64,000 bases of DNA from Flabesymbios commensalis (GCA_964017125.1 OZ024903.1:59272170-59336169); one strand, 5' to 3'; shown: positions 1 through 11,547, numbered from the stretch's first letter. A program made the numbers and translations. The notes: generated by a model from the sequence alone, not told the origin.

Positions 1-430
1 CCCAGGCATGCCCAGACGTCCAGAGACTCTGCTTTTTGTTCAAAAAACGTCTCCACTATCATCTGGTCGGATAGCCCCCAGAGTAACAATAGCTGAGGGT
101 AACTTCATTCATCCCACGTGAGTGCCATAATGTCAAACACTCTGGTTGCCGGTTGTTTCAAGGCTACCACTGCCAACATCTGCAGTGCCTGCACTGATAC
201 GGGAACTGCATTGGCACCGCTGTTGAACGGAGGATTTAGGGTGCCCCACTGGCAATCCGCCCAAAGATTATGGCCAGACACGTGAAGGCTGCAGCTTCCC
301 TTGAATGATTACTGTAGGCCTAGACTAGTGCTTCCGTACAATGCATTACAGCATGCATCAGACGGAGCAGATTTCAAAGACCCTCCCCGGATGGGGGCGA
401 AAAGTACTACTACTATAGCAATCATCCTAG
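1..430. repeat. Dispersed repeat shared with 48650-49084
   Basis: Long matching blocks with 48.65-49.08 kb in the same orientation, such as TTCATCCCACGTGAG, AAGATTATGGCCAGACACG and GACCCTCCCCGGATGGGGGC. The match goes on to GCAATCATCC, which in the other copy lies beyond a MITE. The other copy is followed by LINE reverse-transcriptase sequence, so both are probably old retroposon pieces. Confidence 0.7.
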
Positions 431-899
431 TACCCCAGGCGAGCCCTCTTTACAGCATCGGCGGTTGGAGTTGAGCCTGCAATACTGTATGAAACTAAAA
501 GCTTATCCCGACAACCCAGCACACAGATTTGCTTTCATGATGCATATATAGACACAAGCACATTGTTTTTTACTGGGTGTACCCAGCCACATAGGGATAC
601 ATGGCAATGAGAGCTAATGAGCGGGCTGATGTTCTGACCAAGGCTGCCCTGCATAAGACAAAACAGTTTTACTATAATTATACTGTATACTGATTTTAAG
701 TACAACATCTCTGTTTACCTCGGGGACATTTTGCAAGGTGAATGGAATATCAATGCAAGGTATTCGAGGTATGGCCTACAACCATGCAACCAGTAAGCGG
801 TAATGTTTTTACTCCAATGGAATGCAGAAGAGATGATGTTGTCATATGCAGTGCCATGACCTTTATTTGTTTAAAATGTTTCCATTGTTGTGATTGCAA

Positions 900-1200
900 T
901 TATATCTTAATGTAAAAATAACACAAGGAATGAATTCACCATACCTTAGAACCCATGAAACATGCATGTGTTGCACGACTATGTTTGGTGTTAACTAGCA
1001 TATTTACATTTGAAGGAATTAGCAAATAGGCGACCATCTTGGATTTTTCAATTTTTATGATTACACATATGTTTTAATGTAAAAATAACACCGAGAATTA
1101 ATTTAGAACACATAAAGTCATGTATTACACGACTATGTTTGATGTTAGCATATTTACATTAGACGGAATTAGCAAAAAGGCGGCCATCTTGGATTTTTCG
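900..1200 (+). repeat. Two tandem ~170-bp units
   Basis: AATGTAAAAATAACAC followed by a TTGCACGACTATGTTTG-type block and GGCCATCTTGGATTTTT occurs at about 910-1050 and 1077-1200. The unit again contains the GGCCATCTTGGATTT word of the 2.4-9 kb arrays, but the rest differs. Confidence 0.65.
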
Positions 1201-1502
1201 CTACCACGAATTTAGCACAACCAGGATTGCTAGATATTTGTATGTGTTTTCACTCATGCCACATAGGAGAATCATCCTTGAAAATATCAGCTTTTTGCAG
1301 CTGGAGCAGCGCTGATCTTGGCTGTTGCTTCCCGGTCTCTCGCACATGTGAGGTTTTCTCATGTTCTGCATCGGTGGACAACATTCTGGTTGTTGGTGCG
1401 GTGTTTGATCTATGCTCGAGGCATGGCAAACGTCGCGCCAACCTTGGGTATCGGTGAAGTGTCTTTTGCACAAAGCGTGGAGATTGATTCGTAAAATCAC
1501 TC

Positions 1503-1958
1503 ATGTGGAATCAACAGCAGTCCTATGAATCTCATTGTTGTAGAACATGGGCTAGTGAGGGAAGAGAGTATTTCGACGGTGTACAATGGGAAATGGAATG
1601 GACAATGGACACTACAAAGGACATTGGGTTTCGAGCCAAGGGAACAAATACCGGTGACGTGTGCCCGAAATGTGTGCAGAAATGGTGTGAAAGTGAGTGC
1701 AACACGGATAGAAGAGAGGACTGTATTTTGTATTTCGAATTTGCACTAGAAAACATGGAGAGGCTGCGAGAGAAAGTCAGTTCTGACAAGTCCCCCCCCC
1801 CCCCCCCCAACACACACATCGCGGATTTGAAAGCTGCTATTCCAGTGAGCAATGTCATTAAGAATGTAGACGAGGCGTATCTAAACTTGCTGTCCATAAT
1901 AGATCACAGAAGAGGTCGCACAGGCCTCCAGTTATGGTGCGTAGCCTACATTAGCTAA
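1503..1958 (+). CDS. Unassigned 151-codon ORF
   Basis: Open from ATG at 1503 to a stop at 1958. It contains a Cys-rich patch (CPKCVQKWCESECNTDRRED, about residues 54-73), a short helix-like NMERLREKV, then a poly-proline run made by an 18-base C tract at 1792-1809. The C tract is length-unstable, so the frame after it is uncertain. The upstream sequence resembles a dispersed repeat (GCATCGGTGGAC, also at 19006). I do not recognise a family; it may be a repeat-borne or chance frame. Confidence 0.2.
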   Translation: MWNQQQSYESHCCRTWASEGREYFDGVQWEMEWTMDTTKDIGFRAKGTNTGDVCPKCVQKWCESECNTDRREDCILYFEFALENMERLREKVSSDKSPPPPPNTHIADLKAAIPVSNVIKNVDEAYLNLLSIIDHRRGRTGLQLWCVAYIS

Positions 1959-2439
1959 CAAGATATGTAAGTTAGTAGGCTACTGAAAGAAGTGATAACA
2001 GAGAGTGACTGACCGCTCAGTCTGAGAGGGGTGTTAGTGCACGGCCGTCTGGCATCCAGACCACCCCGTCTTCATCATGCGCCTGCCCAAGGAAACCTTG
2101 TCGCACTTTACAGGTAGCTTAGGCATATTCTCTCGAGTACGGTACACCTTCTGGTAGGGGTTTAAAATTAATAGTGCTTATTGCTTTCACAATGCATCCC
2201 AAAGTTTTCCTATTTACCCTTTAACCACCGGTGTGGCATATATGCGACATCCATAACTCTACCCTATGCCGCCGGTGTCGCATATATATATAGGGCAGTT
2301 TATAGTCCTGGCCCTGCCATAAAGTCCCGTATACATCTCTTTAGGCATAGATTTTGACGGTTGTTTAAATATAGGATACCTCTAGCATCAATATTCTACT
2401 AGGTGTTTTTATTCAATTTACAGCGAAACTCGGCCATTT

Positions 2440-3290
2440 TCCAAGATGGCCGCCATTTGGCCAAGGTCAAACTTTAAATTGACATAACTTTCGACAGAAT
2501 AGGAGCAGCTTCAAGATTTTTGTTTCTACTATAGGGTTTTCAGGTATGCCCGATCTAGTGGCGTGGTCGGGAATAACTTTGGACATTGCATTATGGGTAA
2601 AATCCAAGATGGCCGCCATATGGCCAAGGTCAAACATTAAATTGATATCATTTTCCACTGAATAGGAGCAGGTGCATGGTTTTGGTGTCTATTATACGGT
2701 TTTCAGGTATGACCGACCTAGTAGTGTGGTCAAAAATTACTTTGGACGTTGCATTGTGGTTAAAATCCAAGATGGCCGCCTTTGCCCAAGGTCAAACAGT
2801 AAATCAATATCATTTTCGACACAATAGAGGTAGATTCGTGTTTCATGGGGTTTTCAGGTATGCCCGATATAGTGGTGTTGTCGGAAAATATTTTAGACAT
2901 TGCATTGTGAGTGGAAAATCCAAGATGGCCGCCATTTGCCCAAGGTCAAACAATAAATTGGTATATTTTTCGACAGAATAGGAGCAGGCTCACGATTTTG
3001 GTGTCAACTATGGGGTTTTTAGGTATGCCCGATCTAGTGGTGGGGTTAGAAATTACCTTAGACATTGCATTGTCGGTAAAATCCAAGATGGCCGACATTT
3101 GTCCAAGGTCAAACAATATATTGGTATCATTTTGGACATAATAAAAGGCGATTCATGATATTTCTCTCACACATCGGACTTGCAGGTATGCGATTATCTC
3201 TCTACCATGATATTTTCAGATATGCCCGGCCAAGTGGTCAAAAAGTATTGCAATTATCGCATTGTGAGTAAAATCCTAGATGGTCGCCAA
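2440..3290 (+). repeat. Left array of ~160-bp units with AAGATGGCCGCC
   Basis: Units begin AAGATGGCCGCC at about 2443, 2606, 2769, 2922 and 3086 (spacing 153-164). Each carries CCAAGGTCAAAC, a TTTTCGACAGAATAGG motif, GGGTTTTCAGGTATGCCCGA and TGCATTGTGGGTAAAATCC. The same unit appears in the opposite orientation at 7020-9060. Confidence 0.85.
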
Positions 3291-3866
3291 AATATTAGCT
3301 ACAGGGTCATCCAGGTCATACAAAAATGTGCTTTGCCTGAATTCAAATAGATCTAGGAGTTAGTGACAACAAGATAAACAAAACATGCTGGGTTCTAGTG
3401 ACAAAACTATCCAAAACATAGAGGGTTCCAGGTATCGATTCATTTCTAAAATTAGTCTGTACGTCGTATGCACATGATGCATGGTGTAAATCTTTTGTAA
3501 CAAGCGTAACCGTGAAACAAATACATGATAAAAGCTAGAACACTCCCGAATTCCGAGACCCGGCTTTAGTCTGTTTGAGTGATATAGACAAAAAATCGGC
3601 TCACTATTTTGTATTGTATATAACTGTATTGGTCTAACTCATGGGCCAGAATCCTAAATGTCCAGGATATAGTTCAGGAAAGGTCCAAGGAGACAAGTTA
3701 AAATATATCTTCAACGTGTATTCCTTCCACCACCATTGCCGGTGCTGGCCAACATCTATTCAATACTTGTATTGCCAGTGAATCGGGCTGCCGCATGTAT
3801 CTACACACGTACACACAATTTAGGCCTACCACAACTGGGTCTGCTGTATACTTTGCGCCCGCACAT

Positions 3867-3954
3867 CAGCAAACACATGCCATTCACTCAATGCTGTTTC
3901 AATGTTGCTGTTTCAGCATTGAAATAGCATTGGGTGATTGTCCTGTGTTTGCTG
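3867..3954. mobile_element. CAGCAAACAC hairpin MITE
   Basis: Arms CAGCAAACACATGCC and the inverted end GTGTTTGCTG enclose a near-perfect stem through TCACTCAATGCTGTTTCAATG. It is one member of a family seen at least eight times in the window. Confidence 0.65.
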
Positions 3955-3999
3955 AGGTACTGCCGCAAAGCAATACGGGTGACGCTTTCTTACCCCACG

Positions 4000-4900
4000 C
4001 CAAAAAGGCCACTTCCCAGATAACACGATACCAAATGGCCTAATGCTGATGTAATGATGGGCCACCGTCTGCGACGCTGTGCCAACATTATCCAACATTA
4101 TCCAAAACCCTTTAAGCTCTAATCACAAATATAATCATGAATATTATTTTTTCTTAACATTTTTTTAAAAACGCAACTGTCTAACCTAGCGACCTGAAAC
4201 GTTATATTCGACATGCTGATAAGGACTGGTGTACATAAATGTCAACCGTTTCGCACACACAGCACCCTTTTTTTCCCTAAATAGGACACAGACTTCAAAT
4301 AAACTTAATAGGCTAGCTCTATTTTTCTATCCGCGTTTGAACTGCCCACAACTGACCTCATTAGTATCAATAAAACTTACATTCAGCCGAGGTATTACTA
4401 ACTAAAAATTACAGTAATGAAGTAAACATAAACTAACAAACAAAAGTAACATGAAGAAATGTTTAGGTGCAGAAGTTTCCGTTTCCGGTAGCGACTTTCA
4501 AGTCACTCATCGTCACAAGTAGATTAGAAAATACAAACATTCAGTTGGGACTGAATGAAGAGTTCGAATGTTGCATGACGCTAATCATAGCGACAATACG
4601 GATGCTAAAGGTTGTCAACACATTCATCTTTGTGTAAGCCTTTTCTGGTAATTTTTCTTCCGATCATGTTACTTTAATGTGGTAGTCTGTATAATTATGT
4701 AGCACTCAAAAAACGAGATATGACACACAGCACAATAAATAGAGAAAAATCATATATTTTGAGCTATGATATAGCAGAATAAATAGGAAGAAGGACAGAA
4801 AAATAACATATATTCATGTGAGTACTCATATGTCTGATGGCTGTATAATTATACAGCACACAACTTGACTCAATAACTATTTCACGATCTATGGCAGCAT
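4000..4900. other. No recognisable gene
   Basis: A+T-rich sequence inside the 7.1-kb element. I see a loose ~120-bp repetition around 4730-4990 (AGAAAAATATATATTT-type words with ACATATATTCATGTGAG) and nothing else that can be supported. Confidence 0.4.
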
Positions 4901-5189
4901 GTCACTTCACACCCCGCGATAAAAAGAGAAAATTATATATTTAGTGCTGTGGTAATTACACGAACAGGGATGGAAAAAAACATATTTATAAGTACTGTTA
5001 TATGTGAGGAGACTTTCAAGAAGTATTATTTGTTTTCGCAAGACAATTCTTCCTGTTTGTGATAAAATGCAACACATTGTCTTCCGTGTCTTTTGCACTT
5101 ATGACGCTTTCCGTCACCCATCACTACATCTGCTTCCTTAACACCACAAACCAATGTATTTAGTTCCGAAGTTTTTATAGAAGGTGGTA

Positions 5190-6050
5190 CAGACAATTAA
5201 ACCGTCTGGACGCAGAAATTGTGCAAGCACAATCCCTTCGTCTGTGACGGATCCACTCGGGAGAACACCCTGGTTTTGTTAGCTGGCGATGTCCAAAATT
5301 TTTCGAGTATCTTTGGTATTTGAATTTCAGCTGATTTTTCATTTGGGTCGACACATTCAACTCCTCCTGCACGTCTTATCCATTCCCCACTTTTTATGGA
5401 TGACTCAAGGTACTTGTCGAATTTAACATGCAGGCTGGTCCTAGAACCAACACTAGAATCTGCGGAAAAAGACACTTATAATCACTTTTCGAATGTTTAA
5501 AAATATATTTAAAAATTAACATGACCCGACTTTTGCCATGAACTCCGCTAAATGCTGGCCAGTAAAATGCATCATCGGTCAATTGTCCCTTCAAGTGAAC
5601 TCTTGTTGGGTTTGCAAGGGATGTCTGCCTCAAATAATGTAAACACATCATCAGATGCATAATTCCCACACGAATGAGAGGCACTATACTAGTGAATGTG
5701 ATCAACCCTATGTGGGGATGTTATCTGGAGTAAAATTGTCATTATATGGCAGACCACACCTTATGAGGGATATCAAAAATTCGCGTCTGTCAGCTTCTGT
5801 AAGAGCAAATACACAATGAAGATCGGACTGTGACGATTTTTTTCTATGACTTTCAAAATTGGTGGGAGGCTTGGTTTCAAGAAGTTTTCTAGACCTTTTT
5901 ACATCCTTGTAACTGTAACTTAAACCCATATGTTTTTTTGCTGTTAACATGTTCACAAATTTACAGCTCTTCTCATAATGATCTTGTCCAATTATAGCAG
6001 TCAAAGTGGTTTCTAATCCCGCGAAAAAGTTTATTGTATGTTATCTGGAA
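5190..6050 (-). pseudogene. Degenerate coding remnant inside the 7.1-kb TTAA element
   Basis: Several minus-strand frames here look protein-like: 6004-5708 (KKHMGLSYSYKDVKRSRKLL; FALTEADRREFLISLIRCGL), 5705-5520 (TSLANPTRVHLKGQLTDDAF then YWPAFSGVHGKSR) and 5460-5200 (SLHVKFDKYLESSIKSGEWI then RRAGGVECVDPNEK; PKILEKFWTSPANKTR). The last begins after TTTTTCCGCAG, a credible acceptor, and FDKYLxxSIKSG with a later NKT recalls a domain seen in many uncharacterised invertebrate proteins. Whether this is a captured host gene or transposon-borne protein cannot be decided by eye. The frames are not continuous. Confidence 0.35.
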
Positions 6051-6539
6051 GCGACAATGCAGTTGGTTGTGCTGATTACGGATAACCCATTCAAAGTCCA
6101 CTGTGCGTTCATCTGTACAATTATCAATATCACTGTTTTCATTCATATCATTCTCTGTGCAAATATCTGCAACATTTCAATTTCAATACCAAATAAAGTA
6201 GCGATCGAGAAGGTGAGAACTTCATTTGGTCATAAAACTATAGGAGACTATAGCAGTTCCATGATTTGGCATGGTCGTCTCCGGGGTCCCACGGCTCCTT
6301 AAGCTCACTATTATAACAAAATAGATCATCAAGTTTGAAATCAACTTTAAGGAGCTCATCATTTCATGAAAAAACTCTCAAGAACCATGCACATTTTCTT
6401 GTTTGTTTATGACCCAAAAAGCATGGATGAATGGGGTTGTAGGCCATCTTTGTGCACATAATTTGTATGCTAAACTGGGCCAGGAGAACCTCCTGAAGAT
6501 TGTGAGATGAATGAGATGACACTGCCCTCCAGACACAGG

Positions 6540-6720
6540 ACTCGAAATTCGAGCTCCGGTGGTCCGAGGCCGAGCACAGTCTCTAGGTTCCCCACAATAT
6601 TTAATATTTACAAGTGGGCGAGGAACTAGCACTTTGTTTCTTTGAAACTTGAATGCCAGAAGGGGGACGAACCCGCGATCTCCATAGCCATCAGTGTGGA
6701 CACAAAGACGCATTTAGACT
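6540..6720 (-). mobile_element. Possible second tRNA-like SINE head
   Basis: The minus strand reads ATGGCTATGGAGATCGCGGG followed by TTCGTCCCCC, with a B-box-like GGTTCGTCCC. The body is too diverged to prove. Confidence 0.3.
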
Positions 6721-7365
6721 ATAGCCATAGTTTTCTCTCTATATAGCCATCAGTCTTATCGTCTAAAATGTTTTATGCCAACGCCACAATGTTGGAATCA
6801 CCTAAAAATGGTAGACACCACTATCATCGATGTATCTCAACTCAATGTTTTGTACATTTTTGCTCTTCCATGGCCAACAAGCAGCCATTTTGTTTCCATG
6901 ATGACCGCCATCTGGTTTTTTACGGTATGTAAACATTGTAGGAAATTATTTCTAAAAATGACACTATAGATCAATCGCATATAACAACCCTATGCTAGAC
7001 ATACAAATCATGAACTTGTTTCTATTCTATCGAAAATTATAGCAGGTTAACATTTGACCTTGAACACTTGGCAGGCTTATTGGATTTTTTACTCACAATG
7101 CAATGTTTACAGTAGGCCTACTTCCTGACCACAACATGAAGCCGGGAATACCTTAAATCACCGTGGTGGACACTAATATCACGAATCTGTATCCATTCTG
7201 TTAAAAATGATATTAATTTATTGTTTAACCTTGAACAAATAGCGGTCATCTTGGATTTTTTACCCACAATGCAATGTCTAAAATCTCTTCTGACAACACC
7301 ACTATGTCCGGCATACCTGAAAACCCCACGATAGACAACAAAAACACGAGTCTGCGTCTACAATA

Positions 7366-7739
7366 AGGGTTCCCACTCAAAACTGAAAAACAAAATTTCA
7401 TGATTTTCCCATATTTTTCCATGATTTTTCCATGATATAAGGGTATTTTTCCAGGTTGACCATTTCCGTTTTGGCTGCATGTGTAATTTGCCTAAATTGT
7501 TATTATTCGCCCAAATTGTTTTTACGCCAAAAGATCATAGATTTGAGCACATGTAACTACCAGTAGGCCTAGTTGAATATCAGGCTAAGAAAGAAGCACA
7601 AGTGACAAAGAATAAATTCTGCAAAATATAATCTGATATTGAAAAAAATGCGGATAACTCAAACAAAATTCCATGATTTTCCCATGCATGGAATTTTTAT
7701 AGGCCAAATTCCAGGTTTTCCAGGTGAGTGGGAACCCTG
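7366..7739. mobile_element. hAT-like MITE in the right array
   Basis: Inverted ends AGGGTTCCCACTCA and TGAGTGGGAACCCTG bound a 374-bp segment rich in CATGATTTTCC words. It interrupts one unit of the ~166-bp array. The target duplication is no longer clear. Confidence 0.6.
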
Positions 7740-8883
7740 TATTTTGTCGAAAATGATATCAATTTATTACTTGACCCTGAACAAATGGCGGCCATCTTGG
7801 ATTTTTTTACCCACAATGCAATGTCTAAAATATTTTCGACAACACCACAATGTCCGGTATACCTGAAAACCCCATGATGGACACCAAAAACACGAATCTG
7901 CGTCTATTATGTCGAAAATGATATCAATTTATTGTTTGACCTTGGACAAATGGCGGCCATATTGGATTTTTTACCCACAATTCAATATCCAAAATATTTT
8001 CCGACGACACCACAATGTCCGGCATACCTGAAAACCCCATGATAGACACAAGAAAACACGAATATGCCTCTACTACGTTGAAAATGAAATCAATTTATTG
8101 TTTGACTTTGAACGAATGGCGGCCATATTGGATTTTTCACCCACAATGCAATATCTAAAATATTTTCCGACAACACCACAATGTCCGGCATACCTGAAAA
8201 CCCCATGATAGACACAAAAACACGAATATGCCCCTACTATGTTGAAAATGATATCAATTTATTGTTTGACCTTGAACAAATGGCGGCCATACTGGATTTT
8301 TCACCCACAATACAATATCTAAAATATTTTCCGACAACACCACAATGTCCGGCATACCTGAAAACCCCATGATAGACACAAAAACACGAATATGCCTCTA
8401 TTATGTCGAAAATGATATCAATTTATTGTTTGACCTTGAAAAAATGGCGGCCATCTTGGATTTTTTACCCACAATGTCGAAAATATTTTCTGACAATGCC
8501 ACTGTGTCGGGCATACTAAAACCCTATAATAGCCACCAAAAACATGAATAAGCCTCTATTGTGTTGAAAAAATATATATTGGATTTTTTACCCACAATGT
8601 CGAAATGTCGAAAATATCTTCTGACAATGCCACTGTGTCGGGCATACTAAAACCCTATAATAGCCACCAAAAACATGAATCAGCCTCTATTGTGTTGAAA
8701 AATATATCAATGTATTGTTTGACCTTGAAAAATGGCGGCCATTTTGGATTTTTTACCCACATTGCAATGTCCAAAGTTATTTCTGACCACACCACTAAAT
8801 CGGGCATACCTAAAAACCCTATAGTCGACACAATAATCATGAAGCTGCTCCTATAGACTGCTTGCACGAGTTTTCGCAGAGAA

Positions 8884-9010
8884 CAATTGTCTGATTAAAA
8901 CAGTTCCGAGTTGCTCACTGTGTGGCGTGTTGTCATTGATAAGTGTGCAACAGTTGTCTGATTAAAACAGTTCAGCGTTGCTCACCGTGTGGCGTGTTGT
9001 TATTGAAAAA
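8884..9010 (+). repeat. 66-bp direct duplication
   Basis: Two copies of a segment with GTCTGATTAAAACAGTTC and GTGTGGCGTGTTGT, starting near 8884 and 8950, a few bases different. Confidence 0.75.
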
Positions 9011-9649
9011 GGTATATTCTGTCGAAAGTTATGTCAATTTGAAATGGCGGCCATCTTGGAAAATGGCCTATTTCTGAGTTTCGCTGTAAATTGAATAAAA
9101 ACACCTAGTAGAATATTGATGCTAGAGGTATCCTGTATTCAAATCAACCGTCAAAATCTATGCCTAAAGAGATGTATACGGGACTTTATGGCAGGGCCTG
9201 GACTATTAAAACGTGACACCAATCAGCAAGAATCGTTGACCTTCACTTTGTGAGATCTGGATAATTTTCATTCACTTGAAGTTGTGGATCGCGTCAGCGA
9301 GACCCAACTTCAAGTGGGTGAAAATTCCGATTTTTTAATTTGGCGGTTAAAGGGTTAATTTGTATTTTGTCTGGCGATGACACGAATTCAATAGCTTACA
9401 CTGACATCTTGTCAAAAACTGCAGCACGCATAGAGTCAGATTTCTGTCATGTCCATCGCATAGGCCTACATGGTATGCCCAGCAAATGGTGTACAGTTCT
9501 GTATATGTTAACAGTTAAATATTACGCTTTTTCTGTTCGATTTTACGACATCTCAAAAGTTTAGCAGTTGAACTGTGTGCCCAAATGGCTTTCAAGGACA
9601 AAAACGGCAGCACGCATAGATTCAGTTTTCTGTCATGACATCGCATACA

Positions 9650-10015
9650 TAGTATAATAATAAAATAATAATGGCGAGTTCTTATATATAGCGCACATGA
9701 AATGTTCTGTGCGCTTCACAAACATTACCCCTGGTCACTCCCTTTCTTTGAGCATACAGCACTGCAGCCATTTTGGCGCTAGGAACTAATCGCATACATT
9801 GCCATCTCTGTCCTACCAGCTACTTATTTACACTTGAGTCAAGTGAAGTATGTGAGGGTGAAGTACCTTGCTCATGGACACAACATCGAAACAATATCCA
9901 AATATTGAGAGGGGAGAAACATGATGTTTCTCTGAAAATCCTGAACCAAGAAGGATTCGAAACCTCGCTGCAGAAGCAGCGATGGCAAAGTGGCACACTC
10001 TAACCATTGCGACAT
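9650..10015 (-). mobile_element. tRNA-derived SINE, minus orientation
   Basis: Read on the minus strand it starts near 10015 with a tRNA-like head: an A-box-like GTCGCAATGGTTAGAGTG and, about 35 bases on, a B-box-like GGTTTCGAATCC. The body has CCATGAGCAAGGTACTTCAC and AGTGACCAGGGGTAATGTTT, words I associate with a SINE widespread in marine animals, and it ends in an ATTATTATTTTATTATA tail near 9650. The head is diverged and is not a working tRNA gene. Confidence 0.7.
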
Positions 10016-10411
10016 CTCAAGAATTTTATCAGTTGAGTTGTGTGTCGAGCCAGTAAATAGCTTGTTTTTCGACACAGCCTCCAAACACAACTTTATGTGC
10101 AAATCGTTACTCAGCTATCACAATAATCTTCATAATTTTGCTTTCTGACTTGTAAAGTTTGTGGACAAAGCAATCTACCCCCGACCTATGAAGAGTTGCA
10201 CAGTTTGTCACATGACGAGGTCATCCAATTTCCGCAGTCATTCAGTTATTATTTAAATTAGGGAATAGAATACATGATTATATAGTTTGGTAATAAAATA
10301 CCTTAGTAAAATGTATAAAACAGTAAATAATGTCTAGGATCCAAACACCCAACAATAACCCAACCCCTCTCCGTGAAATGATGTCTATGAAAATAAAAAT
10401 GATCATAACCT

Positions 10412-10530
10412 ACCAAGCATACACGAGGCGTTGTACCAATGTTGTTTTAATGTTGGCCCACCGTCTTCGACGTCGGCACAACATTAAAACAACATTGGTC
10501 CAACGCCTCGTGTTGGCTGCCCCTGGGTAA
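10412..10530. mobile_element. CAGCAAACAC-family hairpin MITE
   Basis: ACACGAGGCGTTGTACCAAT pairs with ATTGGTCCAACGCCTCGTGT across a centre CCGTCTTCGACGTCGG. Nearly a perfect stem; same family as 44957-45157. Confidence 0.8.
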
Positions 10531-10780
10531 AGTCTGAGAACGAGGACAATAGATTTTAATCAGGTTAGGAAGTCAAATCAGTGAACAAGACCAGTTCACC
10601 GATTCACTTTCACATAGTTGTAGTGTCAGCATTAAATTTGCATTTATATACCCATTGTTCCACTGATTAAGATCGTCTAGTAGTAATCTAAACTTTAATG
10701 CCATCTTCACAAGCTGCTTGAGCCGTAATAAAGGACACTGTCCATCGTATAATGATATACCTACCTCTCAGGCTGCCACC

Positions 10781-10870
10781 TATAACCAGTTCATCTGGGA
10801 CTACTTTTTTAAGACGGAACCATTTTGTTGACCTGTATTTGACAAAAGACGGTCGTTTCACTCCAAATTT
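10781..10870 (-). pseudogene. Possible exon-like fragment
   Basis: Minus-strand frame GVKRPSFVKYRSTKWFRLKK then VVPDELVIGGSLRG runs to a good donor, GAG/GTAGGT, near 10767. No acceptor or neighbouring exon was found. It lies just past the RAD9 3' end on the same strand and may be an exon of a neighbouring gene, an old transposon fragment or chance. Confidence 0.2.
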
Positions 10871-11351
10871 TAAATATTTTGAACGTATGATAAAATAACA
10901 ATCTCGTAAAGCTCTATTGCAAATGATATATTTCAATCACAAGTATTTTATAATATAAAACTGTGACTATATCAATATGAGAGCAGAGTGACATAATGGT
11001 ATACTCTACTAACGAATGGAGTATAAAAAAGTCAATAACACTTATAAAACAACGTTAACAACAATGTAAAATTTATCTTCTAATCAAAAAAGCTTGCTTT
11101 TTTTAAATAATTCTTTTAATAATTCATTTTTTCAAACCTAAATATATAATGCATAGACATTAACGTAATTTGATCATGTGTTGTAATTACTTAAACTTTT
11201 CAATATTCCTCATACCTGTTTTATTTGATACAATAGATTTGTTGTCTTTCTTGTTTCAACCTTTGTCACGGTTGTTTTAAAAGCAATAATCAGCACCCGA
11301 ATTCAAGATCACATTATATTTAGAAATTGTCAATTACATCAAACAAAACGA

Positions 11352-11357
11352 TTTATT
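11352..11357 (-). promoter_or_regulatory. RAD9: Poly(A) signal of RAD9
   Basis: AATAAA on the minus strand about 92 bases after the RAD9 stop codon, the expected place for a short 3' UTR. No other canonical signal was noticed closer to the stop. Confidence 0.5.
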
Positions 11358-11448
11358 TTGAAGTTCATTTCACACTAAACATTTCAACTAGCAGTTGAAG
11401 ATGACTAGCTTTTGATCAGGTTAAAATTAGGATTCTGAAAATAAGGCT

Positions 11449-11547
11449 TTAGTCCTCGTCTGTATCTTCTGCCAGCACATCAGTGTGTCTGGTGTCTTGT
11501 GTACCTGATGTAGTGGATTGTGACAAACCAAAGAAGGATAGTCGCAT
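11449..11547 (-). CDS. RAD9: RAD9 exon 13 (stop)
   Basis: Encodes residues 500-531, [20 protein letters not shown] then [12 protein letters not shown], stop TAA at 11451-11449. Acceptor TTTTGCTTCAG. The final VLAEDTDED aligns with human VLAEDSEGEG, whose serine (S387) is phosphorylated by CK2 and bound by TopBP1. Here Thr528 sits in an even stronger acidic CK2 context. Confidence 0.93.
   Translation of the reverse strand: MRLSFFGLSQSTTSGTQDTRHTDVLAEDTDED

Larger units (their letters stand above)
7020..9060 (-). repeat. Right array of ~166-bp units, inverted relative to the left
   Basis: About ten units with ATGGCGGCCATCTTGGATTT near 7240, 7785, 7950, 8115, 8282, 8445, 8730 and 9040. Neighbouring units at 7950-8450 are nearly identical, implying recent unequal exchange or copying. 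A hAT-like MITE interrupts the array at 7366-7739, and a 66-bp direct duplication (8884-9010) lies near the right end. Confidence 0.85.
2217..9354. mobile_element. 7.1-kb TTAA-ended (piggyBac-like) inverted-repeat element
   Basis: Left end CCCTTTAACCACC after TTTA, right end GGCGGTTAAAGGG before TTAA: imperfect inverted ends with a TTAA-type target, as in piggyBac-like elements. Next to the termini, about 200 bases match in inverted orientation (2310-2490 with 9010-9200, both containing the ATGTATACGGGACTTTATGG segment or its complement). Inside are inverted arrays of a ~160-bp unit (left 2440-3290, right 7020-9060). The middle holds other repeats and the coding remnant at 5.2-6.0 kb. The outermost ~80 bases differ between ends, so two related elements may be fused. 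Confidence 0.55.

Noticed and set aside
1201-1504. Overlapping frames on both strands at 1.2-1.5 kb
   Set aside because: The region matches dispersed repeat words also at 12.3 and 19.0 kb; no splice sites or conserved protein signature.
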